Positions 36,001 to 48,000 of a DNA stretch of 64,000 nt are shown here, one piece after another; positions within the stretch are counted from its first letter, which is position 1; every line of letters begins with the position of its first letter. This DNA is from Echinometra lucunter (lineage: Eukaryota > Echinodermata > Echinoidea > Camarodonta > Echinometridae), in the NCBI GenBank assembly GCA_029962745.1, contig CM057167.1:24375887-24439886 (forward strand), in the 5' to 3' direction. The notes beneath the pieces are model-generated. The model searched no databases, had not been told where the DNA came from, and worked only from the letters and a program-made list of their open reading frames with translations. A program made the translations under genes and the position numbers.

Positions 36001-39000
36001 AAGTATAAACTGGGAGAGTGGTTGTATGACCATTCTCAAGTATTTCAGTGACCAATGTTGGTGTACCCTCTGCTGGTGTGGTCACTGCTGGAGTAGTAAC
36101 TGTTTGAGTAGATACTGCTGGTGTAGTCACTGCTGATGTTGTAACTGCAGGTGTTGTCACAGTTGGTGTTGTCACTGCAGGAGAAGTAACTGCTGGAGTG
36201 GTTACTACTGTTGTGGGCAATGCTGGAGTAGTAACTTCTGGAGTTGTTACAGGTTGAGTGGTAACTTCTCGTGCTGGGGTAGTTACAACTGGTGTAGTCA
36301 CAACTGGTGTGGTCATTGCTTGTGTTGTCACTGCAGGAGTAGATACTGCTGGTGTAGTCAATTCTGATGTGGTAACTGCAGGTGTTGTCGCAGCTGGTGT
36401 GGTGAAAGCTTGAGTGGTAACTGCTGGTGTAGTCACTGCTGATGTGGTCACTACAGGTGTAGTCACTGCTGGTGTAGTTACTGCTGGTGTAGTAACTAAT
36501 GTTGTTGGTAATGCTGGAGTTGTAATTTTTGGAGTAGTAACTTCTGGAGTTGTTACAGCTTGAGAGGTCACTTCTGCTGTTGTAACCACTGGAGAAGTAA
36601 CAGCTAGTGTAGTTTCTGCTGGTGTTGTAACCACTGGTGTAGTCACTGCTAGAGTGGTCTTTTTGGAAGTAGATACTTGTGGTAAAGTATAAACTGGGAG
36701 AGTGGTTGTATGACCATTCTCAAGTATTTCAGTGACCAATGTTGGTGTACCCTCTGCTGGTGTGGTCACTGCTGGAGTAGTAACTGTTTGAGTAGATACT
36801 GCTGGTGTAGTCACTGCTGATGTTGTAACTGCAGGTGTTGTCACAGTTGGTGTTGTCACTGCAGGAGAAGTAACTGCTGGAGTGGTTACTACTGTTGTGG
36901 GCAATGCTGGAGTAGTAACTTCTGGAGTTGTTACAGGTTGAGTGGTAACTTCTCGTGCTGGGGTAGTTACAACTGGTGTAGTCACAACTGGTGTGGTCAT
37001 TGCTTGTGTTGTCACTGCAGGAGTAGATACTGCTGGTGTAGTCAATTCTGATGTGGTAACTGCAGGTGTTGTCGCAGCTGGTGTGGTGAAAGCTTGAGTG
37101 GTAACTGCTGGTGTAGTCACTGCTGATGTGGTCACTACAGGTGTAGTCACTGCTGGTGTAGTTACTGCTGGTGTAGTAACTAATGTTGTTGGTAATGCTG
37201 GAGTTGTAATTTCTGGAGTAGTAACTTCTGGAGTTGTTACAGCTTGAGAGGTCACTTCTGCTGTGGTAACCACTGGGGAAGTAACAACTAGTGTAGTTTC
37301 TGCTGGTGTTGTAACCACTGGTGTAGTCACTGCTAGAGTGGTCTTTTTGGAAGTAGATACTTGTGGTAAAGTATAAACTGAGAGAGTGGTTGTATGACCA
37401 TTTTCAAGTATTTCAGTGACCACTGTTGGTGTACCCTCTGCTGGTGTGGTCACTGCTGGAGTAGTAACTGTTTGAGTAGATACTGCTGGTGTGGTCACTG
37501 CCGGAGTAGATACTGCTGGTGTAGTCACTGCTGATGTTCTAACTGCAGGTCTTGTCACAGCTGGTGTTGTCAAAGCAGGTGTTGTCACAGCTGGTGTGGT
37601 TAACGCTGGTGTCACAGCTTTTGTTGTCACTGCCAGAGTAGTTACTCCTAGTGTAGTTACAGCTGGAGTAGTAACTATTGTTGTGGGCAATGCTGGAGTA
37701 GTAACTTCTGGAGTTGTTACAGTTTGAGTGGTAATTGCTTGTGTTGTCACTGCAAGGGTAGTTACTTCTGGGGTAGTAACTGCTTGGGTAGTTTCAACTG
37801 GTGTAGTGACAACTGGTGTGGTCATTGCTTGTGTTGTCATGGCAGGAGTAGTTACTGCTGATGTGGTCATTGCAGGTGTTGTCACAGCTGGTGTTGTCAA
37901 AGCTGGGGTTGTCAAAGCTTGAGTGGTAACTGCTGGTGTAGTCACTGCTGGTGTAGTTACTGCTGGTGTCGTAACCACTGTTGTGTGTAATGCTGGAGTA
38001 GTAACTTCTGGAGTTGTTACAGGTTGAGTGGTAACTGCTTGTGTCGTTACTGAAACTGTAGTCACTTCTGGAGTAGTAACTGCTGGGGTAGTCACAACTG
38101 GTGTTGTTATTGCATGTGTTGTTACTGCAGGAGTAGATACTGCTGGTGTAGTCACTACTGATGTGGTAACTGCAGGTGTTGTCACAGCTGGTGTGGTCAA
38201 AGATTGAGTGGTAACTGCTGGTGTAGTCACTGCTGATGTGGTAACTACAGGTGTTGTCACTGCTGGTGTAGTTACTACTGGTGTAGTAACAAATGTGGTG
38301 GGTAATGCTGGGGTAATAACTTCTGGAGTTGATAAAGCGTGAGTGGTAACTGCTGGTGTTGTCACTGTTGTCACTGCAACTGTAGTCACTTCTGGAGTAA
38401 TAACTGCAGGTGTTGTCACACGTGGTGTGGTGAATACTCGTGTAGTCACTGCTGGTGTGGTGAATACTGGTGTAGTCACTGCTGGTGTAGTCAGTGCTGG
38501 TGTAGTCGCTGATGGTGTTGACACTCTTGTTGTATAAACTTGAGGGGAAGATGATGGTGTCATGAATCCTGTTGTTTGCTCTGCAGTGGTGTACATGGGA
38601 GTCGATTCTGAAGTTGTAGTTGACGCAGAGGACATCATCGCACTTGTGCTTATGGTAGGAGGTTGCAATGTAGTTTCCATTACTACAACAGGTGTAGTAG
38701 CAGTATAAAGTGTTGGAGTTGGGACAGAACTACTTTCTCTTTCTGTTATCATCCTGGGGGATGGAGTTGGGGAGGAAGCAAAACTTGTTGCTTCAGGTGT
38801 TGTTTCATAGCCAATAGGAGAGGAGGATGGGGAGAAATGTCCTGTACTTGAATATGCCTCTGGTGTCGTGACAGCCTGAGAGGTCACTTCTGCTGTTGTA
38901 ACCACTGGAGAAGTACCAGCTAGTGTAGTTTCTGCTGGTGTTGTAACCACTGGTGTAGTCACTGCTAGAGTGGTCTTTTTGGAAGTAGATACTTGTGGTA

Positions 39001-42000
39001 AAGTATAAACTGGGAGAGTGGTTGTATGACCATTTTCAAGTATTTCAGTTACCACTGTTGGTGTACCCTCTGCTGGTGTGGTCACTGCTGGAGTAGATAC
39101 TGCTGGTGTAGTCACTGCTGATGTTGTAAATGCAGGTGTTGTCACAGCTGGTGTTGTCAAAGCAGGTGTTGTCACAGCTGGTGTGGTTAACGCTGGTGTC
39201 ACAGCTTTTGTTGTCACTGCCGGAGTAGTTACTCCTAGTGTAGTTACAGCTGGAGTAGTAACTATTGTTGTGGGCAATGCTGGAGTAGTAACTTCTGGAG
39301 GTGTTACAGTTTGAGTGGTAATTGCTTGTGTTGTCACTGCAAGGGTAGTTACTTCTGGGGTAGTAACTGCTTGGGTAGTTTCAACTGGTGTAGTGACAAC
39401 TGGTGTAGTGACAACTGGTGTGGTCATTGCTTGTGTTGTCATGGCAGGAGTAGTTACTGCTGATGTGGTCATTGCAGGTGTTGTCACAGCTGGTGTTGTC
39501 AAAGCTGGGGTTGTCAAAGCTTGAGTGGTAACTGCTGGTGTAGTCACTGCTGGTGTAGTTACTGCTGGTGTCGTAACCACTGTTGTGTGTAATGCTGGAG
39601 TAGTAACTTCTGGAGTTGTTACAGGTTGAGTGGTAACTGCTTGTGTCGTTACTGAAACTGTAGTCACTTCTGGAGTAGTAACTGCTGGGGTAGTCACAAC
39701 TGGTGTTGTTATTGCATGTGTTGTTACTGCAGGAGTAGATACTGCTGGTGTAGTCACTACTGATGTGGTAACTGCAGGTGTTGTCACAGCTGGTGTGGTT
39801 AAAGCTGGTGTCACAGCTTTTGTTGTCACTGCCGGAGTAGTTAGTCCTAGTGTAGTTACAGCTGGAGTAGTAACTATTGTTGTGGGCAATGCTGGAGTAG
39901 TAACTTCTGGAGTTGTTACAGCTTGAGTGGTAATTGCTTGTGTTGTCACTGCAAGGGTAGTTACTTCTGGGGTAGTAACTGCTTGGGTAGTTTCAACTGG
40001 TGTAGTGACAACTGGTGTGGTCATTGCTTGTGTTGTCATGGCAGGAGTAGTTACTGCTGATGTGGTCATTGCAGGTGTTGTCACAGCTGGTGTTGTCAAA
40101 GCTGGGGTTGTCAAAGCTTGAGTGGTAACTGCTGGTGTAGTTACTGCTGGTGTAGTTACTGCTGTTGTAGTTACTTCTGGTGTGGTTATCGCTGGTGTCA
40201 CAGCCTTTGTTGTCACTGCCGGAGTGGTTACTGCTGGTGTAGTTACTGCTGGTGTAGTTACTGCTGTTGTAGTTACTGCTGGTGTGGTTATCGCTGGTGT
40301 CACAGCCACTGTTGTCACTGCCGGAGTGGTTACTGCTAGTGTAGTTACTGCTGGTGTGGAAACTATTGTTGTGGGCAATGCTGGAGTAGTAACTTCTGGA
40401 GTTGTTACTGCTGGGGTAGTCACAACTGGTGTGGTTATTGCTTGCGTTGTTACTGCAGGAGTAGATACTGCGGGTGTAGTCACTACTGATGTGGTAACTG
40501 CTGGTGTTGTCACTGCTGGTGTAGTTACTACTGGTGTAGTAACAAATGTTGTGGGTAATGCTGGGGTAGTAACTTCTGGAGTTGTTAATGCCTGAGTGGT
40601 AACTGCTGGTCTTGTCATTGTAACTGTAGTCACTTCTGGGGTAGTCACAACTGGTGTTGTTATTGGTTGTGTTGTCACTGCAGGAGTAGATACTGCTGGT
40701 GTAATCACTGCTGATGTGGTAACTGCAGGTGTTGTCACAGCTGGTGTGGTTAATACTGGTGTAGTCACTGCTGGTGTAGTCTTTGCTGGTGTAGTCGCTG
40801 ATGGTGTTGACACTCTTGTATAAACTTGAGGGGAAGATGATGGTGTCATGAATCCTGTTGTTTGCTCTGCAGTGGTGTACATGGGAGTCAATTCTGAAGT
40901 TGTAGTTGACGCAGAGGATATCATCGCACTTGTGCTTATGGTAGGAGGTTGCAACGTAGTTTCCGATACTACAACAGGTGTAGTAGCAGTGTAAAGTGTT
41001 GGAGTTGGGACAGAACTACTTTCTCTTTCTGTTATCATCCTGGGGGATGGAGTTGGGGAGGAAGCAAAACTTGTAGCTTCAGGTGTTGTTTCATAGCCAA
41101 TAGGAGAGGAGGATGGGGAGAAATGTCCTGTACTTGAATATGCCTCTGGTGTCGTGACAGCCTGAGAGGTCACTTCTGCTGTTGTAACCACTGGAGAAGT
41201 AACAGCTAGTGTAGTTTCTGCTGGTGTTGTAACCACTGGTGTAGTCACTGCTAGAGTGGTCTTTTTGGAAGTAGATACTTGTGGTAAAGTATAAACTGGG
41301 AGAGTGGTTGTATGACCATTTTCAAGTATTTCAGTGACCACTGTTGGTGTACCCTCTGCTGGTGTGGTCACTGCTGGAGTAGTAACTGTTTGAGTAGATA
41401 CTGCTGGTGTAGTCACTGCCGGAGTAGATACTGCTGGTGTAGTCACTGCTGATGTTCTAACTGCAGGTGTTGTCACAGCTGGTGTTGTCAAAGCAGGTGT
41501 TGTCACAGCTGGTGTGGTTAACGCTGGTGTCACAGCTTTTGTTGTCACTGCCGGAGTAGTTACTCCTAGTGTAGTTACAGCTGGAGTAATAACTATTGTT
41601 GTGGGCAATGCTGGAGTAGTAACTTCTGGAGTTGTTACAGCTTGAGTGGTAATTGCTTGTGTTGTCACTGCAGGGGTAGTTACTTCTGGGGTAGTTACTT
41701 CTGGGGTAGTTTCAACTGGTGTAGTGACAACTGGTGTGGTCATTGCTTGTGTTGTCATGGCAGGAGTAGTTACTGCTGATGTAGTCATCGCAGGTGTTGT
41801 CACAGCTGGTGTTGTCAAAGCTGGGGTTGTCAAAGCTTGAGTGGTAACTGCTGGTGTGGTTACTGCTGGTGTAGTTACTGCTGGTGTGGTTATCGCTGGT
41901 GTTACAGCCTTTGTTGTCACTGCCGGAGTGGTTACTGCTAGTGTAGTTACTGCTGGTGTGGAAACTATTGTTGTGGGCAATGCTGGAGTAGTAACTTCTG

Positions 42001-45000
42001 GAGTTGTTACTGCTGGGGTAGTCACAACTGGTGTGGTTATTGCTTGCGTTGTTACTGCAGGAGTAGATACTGCTGGTGTAGTCACTACTGATGTGGTAAC
42101 TGCTGGTGTTGTCACTGCTGGTGTAGTTACTACTGGTGTAGTAACAAATGTTGTGGGTAATGCTGGGGTAGTAACTTCTGGAGTTGTTAATGCCTGAGTG
42201 GTAACTGCTGGCCTTGTCATTGTAACTGTAGTCACTTCTGGAGTAGTAACTGCTTGGGTAGTCACAACTGGGGTAGTCACAACTGGTGTTGTTATTGCTT
42301 GTGTTGTCACTGCAGGAGTAGATACTGCTGGTGTAGTCACTGCTGATGTGGTAACTGCAGGTGTTGTCACAGCTGGTGTGGTTAATACTGGTGTAGTTAC
42401 TGCTGGTGTAGTCATTGCTGGTGTAGTCGTTGCTGGTGTTGACACTCTTGTATAAACTTGAGGGGAAGATGATGGTGTCATGAATCCTGTTGTTTGCTCT
42501 GCAGTGGTGTACATGGGAGTCAATTCTGAAGTTGTAGTTGACGCAGAGGATATCATCGCACTTGTGCTTATGGTAGGAGGTTGCAACGTAGTTTCCGTTA
42601 CTACAACAGGTGTAGTAGCAGTGTAAAGTGTTGGAGTTGGGACAGAACTACTTTCTCTTTCTGTTAACATCCTGGGGGATGGAGTTGGGGAGGAAGCAAA
42701 ACTTGTTGCTTCAGGTGTTGTTTCATAGCCAATAGGAGAGGAGGATGGGGAGAAATGTCCTGTACTTGAATATGCCTCTGGTGTCGTGACAGCCTGAGAA
42801 GTCACTTCTGCTGTTGTAACCACTGGAGAAGTACCAGCTAGTGTAGTTTCTGCTGGTGTTGTAACCACTGGTGTAGTCACTGCTAGAGTGGTCTTTTTGG
42901 AAGTAGATACTTGTGGTAAAGTATAAACTGGGAGAGTGGTTGTATGACCATTTTCAAGTATTTCAGTGACCACTGTTGGTGTACCCTCTGCTGGTGTGGT
43001 CACTGCTGGAGTAGTAACTGTTTGAGTAGATACTGCTGGTGTAGTCACTGCCGGAGTAGATACTGCTGGTGTAGTCACTGCTGATGTCGTAACTGCAGGT
43101 GTTGTCACAGCTGGTGTTGTCAAAGCAGGTGTTGTCACAGCTGGTGTGGTTAAAGCTGGTGTCACAGCTTTTGTTGTCACTGCCGGAGTAGTTACTCCTA
43201 GTGTAGTTACAGCTGGAGTAATAACTATTGTTGTGGGCAATGCTGGAGTAGTAACTTCTGGAGTTGTTACAGCTTGAGTGGTAATTGCTTGTGTTGTCAC
43301 TGCAGGGGTAGTTACTTCTGGGGTAGTTACTTCTGGGGTAGTTTCAACTGGTGTAGTGACAACTGGTGTGGTCATTGCTTGTGTTGTCATGGCAGGAGTA
43401 GTTACTGCTGATGTGGTCATTGCAGGTGTTGTCACAGCTGGTGTTGTCAAAGCTGGGGTTGTCAAAGCTTGAGTGGTAACTGCTGGTGTAGTTAGGGCTG
43501 GTGAGGTCACAACTGGTGTGGTCATTGCTGTTGTCATCACTGCTTTAGTAGTACTTGCTGAAGTTGTTACTGCTAATGTGGTAAGTGCAGGTGTTGTCAC
43601 AGCTTGTGTGGTCATTGCTGGTGTTGTCACTGCCTTAGAAGTTACTGCTGGTGTGGTAACTGCAACTGGTGTTGTTTCCATCACTGTGGTAATGACAGGA
43701 GTGGTTGGTGCTTGAGTGGTAGCAACGGTTGAAGATGAAGAAGTCTTTGTTGTGATCCTGATGGGCTCAGTGGTCTGTTGGACACATCCAAACTCATCAG
43801 ATCCATCAAGACAGTCAGATACACCGTCACATCGCTGTATAGTGAGGATACAATCTGCAGATTCCTGGCATCTCCAGTGGTTCTCTGAGCAACTTGGTTT
43901 TGTGGTTTGTACATGTGGGTGTGGTGTTGTGCCTGAATGTACATGTACATAAGAAAAGTGAGGAAAATGTTATTACGCACATGTGAACATTTTTCCATTA
44001 GGCATTTTTTCTTTATGTCGTTGTGCGAAAGAACGCGTCCGGAAAGCAAATGCAGAAATGCAAAAATACTGGAATAGAATTTTAGCAAAGATCATGTGAC
44101 AAGAAGATCATATATCACTTTACAAGGTCTACATGCTTCCTGTGCAATTATCAACCATTGTTTGAAAATTTTTTATTTTTTTCAATAATCTTCAATAATT
44201 TTCTATTTTGCGCTCCGGATGCGTTCCTTCGCACAACGACATAAAGATAAAATGCCTCAATGACATCTTTATTCCTCTTTTTATCTTGTTTTCATCCCTA
44301 CATTTTATTTTCTTACATGTCATGATATAGTCACAATTGAGGTGACCCCTAAAGTTGAGATTCAGTCCAAAATTTCTTTATTCCACTATCATAAAAACAG
44401 AAATAAATGCTGGAACAAATAATATAAGATTCCGTCATTGTGATGTGAAATCTCTGTGTATGTTTCTGTATTTCAGCAAAATACTAATTAAATGCAGATC
44501 GCATTATACATTCCTTTTTCCTTTTGTAAGTGATTTTTTTGGGGGGGTAATTCATTTGTTCTCTAATACACAATACATCTTACTACAGAAAAGCAATCAA
44601 AAAGGGAGACCTTCTGTGACTTACCACAATAGCTCTCATCTGACATATCTCCACAGTCATTAATCCCATCACATACCACGCTGTCATTACCACCTGCAAC
44701 GCATGCACCATTGTCACAGGTGAACTGGTCAGATGCACAGGTGACGTTCTTCACTGGGGTTGGGCTGGGATTGACTGGAAGAATCAGACAAGTAAAAGAG
44801 ATAATAGCGATCATAATATTATACTACTTAAAGTGATTACACAATGGTAAATTTTTTTGATATATGATCAATCTAAAAAAATTACATTAAAAAACATGAT
44901 TTTTCAATCGAAATCAATGCATTTTAGCTAATTTTCTCATAAAAAGTCAAGAGCTGACCAAAGAATTTGAGTATGAGGTATGACGTAAAAGTGGTGCCCA

Positions 45001-48000
45001 GCTTCGCACATTGCAGTTGTGCGGCACGCTAGACGGTACAATATGTATTATACCTTGCGCGTATTTTGCTAGAATTGCGCGACAAGGTACCAACTTCGAC
45101 GTCATTTTGAGGTAAAAGTGGGTATCTAGTTGAAACTGGGTCACAGCTGATGGGTCAAAAATATCCTAAAATCTTACCACATTTGGGGGTTTCCTTGGTA
45201 ACAGGACTTTTAAAAAAAACTTCAGGCAGATGATTTTTCTGCTGATGAAATCATGCTCTTTTAAATGAACTAACATTGTTTCAGCACTGGTTACCCCCTT
45301 TAAAAGAGTAATAATAAGAGCATTCTGGTATTCTGTTAATATCTATTAATTGCTGTCTTCAACACTGCTGTGGGCAAGAGGTCCCATCCTGGAATTTTCA
45401 TGATAAACTGCACCTCTACACTAAGCAAAGCTAGCTTATTCTTTCTCAAATAGAAAAAAAGGTGAAACCTATTCCCAAAGAACACATTTACATGTATACC
45501 AAATCAAACAAACAAAAACAAACAAACAAGCAAACAAACAAAAAACCCAAATCCATACAATAGTGCCCTTTGATGAGACATTAAGCTTCAACTAGCAACT
45601 ATCAACTAAACACCATAGGTCCACAAACCACTTCTATCAGAGGCCATATATTTCATTTCTTGCCAGTCAGGTAATTATTATCTCTGTCATCACTACAACT
45701 ATCCAAGGATTCCCAGCTTTTCATGAAGAGGAGGATAGCTAGAAAAACTCTATCATATTGTTGGGTCAAAACCATAAACAAATCAAATGAATGTTTCTAC
45801 TTACCACAATCATCCTCATCAGTCGTGTCACCCTCATTGCAGTCAAAATCCCCATCACACACAAAAGACTTGGGGATACACACTCCATCCTCACACATGA
45901 ATTCATCGGGGCCACAGGTGACAACTGAAGAGATTCAAAATGAGAACGGAGATTAGATTCCCGCTAAAGATGAAAATGACTTCTCCCTCTTTTTGTTCCT
46001 CCATGGAAGAATATCACCGCAGCAATGTCCATTTAATGCTGCCATTGCATTTAAAATATACATAGAAAGAGTTTACACCTTTGAAATCAATGAATTCAAA
46101 CTAAGTTTTTCATTGATCATAGTCAATGGATGAAATGCATCAACTTCTCATAACAGAGATGCCGTAATCGAGGGGCCGTAGTCGAGTGGTTTAAGGCACT
46201 TGACTTATAATTACTGCATAATTCCAATGAAGAATTTTGACAGGTTCTTTCCTTAAACCCATTCGTGGCAGAGGGTCCACATTATGTGGTTTGGTCTGAT
46301 AACTTTTGATGCAGAGCCCTAAATATCATACCAAATACATGAGCAGAAAGAGCAAAAAAATCTACACATATTGTGCCCATTTTCGTTGCATCAATATTTG
46401 TTGTTGATGCTGAAATTTTTAAAAGAAAAATAAGAATTGAAATCCTTAGATTGGCAATGCGATGAAAATGTTAAAATTACTGTTTCCCCTGCAAACTGGC
46501 AACTTTATGACTTATCATATATTCTGTCAATTTATATTTCAGATACATGACGTTTTATAAGAAAAATGTAGCAATAAAATAGAAATGTTGGTGTTGCCAA
46601 TTTGAAGGATAAAAGCTGATTAAATTAGGCTTTAAATAATTCCTGTCACGAATGGGTTAAACATGTGGACTGCTTGCATGATTCCCATACATGTAGGGTT
46701 AATACAGGACTGCCTTACTTTTACAAAAGCAAGGAAGTGACATACCAACAAAATTTGAGTTATTGATATCTTCATATTTTCCTGAGTCTGCTTTTCTTCT
46801 GGACGAAATTTTATCCATGAACACTCACTCTGCTTAGAGATATCTAAGGCAAGACATCATATCATCATATTGCATTGATGCCAGTATAAATGACAGACAC
46901 AATTTTGCTCTTTCACAAGAAATGTCACTTTTGTCACTTGCTTCCCTTTATCAGAGTAGGGCAGAGAGGCTATCGGGTTCTCACAGGCACATGATAACAA
47001 TAAGAATACAACACGGATAATATAATGACAGGAATTATTCAAAGCCTAATTTAATCAGCTTTTATTCTTCAAATTGGCAACACCATCATTTTTATTTTAT
47101 TGCTACATTTTTCTTATAAAACGTCATGTACCTGAAATGAATATAAATTGACATAAATTGACAGAAATTATGATGAGAAGTCAAAAAGTTGCCAATTTGC
47201 AGGGGAAAATGGTGATTTTAAACTTTCTATCACATTGCCAATTTAAGGATTTTAATGCTTATTTTCCTTTTAAAAAATTTCAGCATCAAACAACGAATAT
47301 TGACGCAACCAAAATGGGCACAGTTTGTGTAGAATTTTTTGCTCTTTCTGCTCATGTATTTGGTATGATTTTTAGGGCTTTGCATCAAAAGATATTAGGC
47401 CAAACCACAAAATGTGGACCTCTGTCACGAATGGGTTAAGAACCAACTGGCTGACCAAGGGTCACAACTCACCGCATCCAATCTCATCGGAAGAATCAAT
47501 GCAGTCTGGAGTACCATCACAGTAGAAATTCCCATCGATGCATAGGCCACTGCTGACACACTCAAACTCATCAGGGTCACACTCATACGCTAGAAAGAAA
47601 GAAAAATGGAATCAAATTAGAATCACCCAATTCTTCCTTAAGCATTCATTCCATGAAGATCGAACCATACAAAAAGATGGAAGGTGGTCCAAAGGATACG
47701 GAAAGTCTATGTAAGATGAAATTAAAGGTAGCTGATGACCTAAATCTCATTGAAGTATCATCAGGGATTGTAACACTTCAGACACACCAGGCCACCTCCC
47801 CCAACACATTCAAAATCCTCACAGATGTTTAAGGTCATGTCCTATAGAAGCTTTCAGCCATCCTACAGTTAAGCCTCATCACTTCACTTGTGCTAAACAG
47901 CAGTACAATCTCTTCACAATACAAGTAGAATAGCAATGTGGGATTTTTAACCCATTGAACACCAAACCTAATACTAAAATTGAATCGTGCTCAACGGATC

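Noticed and set aside
34070..41137. Repeated 62-codon frames on the + strand starting [14 protein letters not shown]
   Set aside because: They are reverse readings of the five long cassette blocks and repeat only because the cassettes do.
31443..43715. Many open frames on the + strand across the giant exon, such as [11 protein letters not shown] proteins
   Set aside because: They are the complement of the 15-bp coding repeat. A period divisible by three keeps several frames open without coding meaning. The - strand has splice sites, LDLa ends and a continuous frame.
46172..46222. Functional tRNA gene
   Set aside because: The anticodon stem is not closed and no T-arm is seen before the MITE at 46253.
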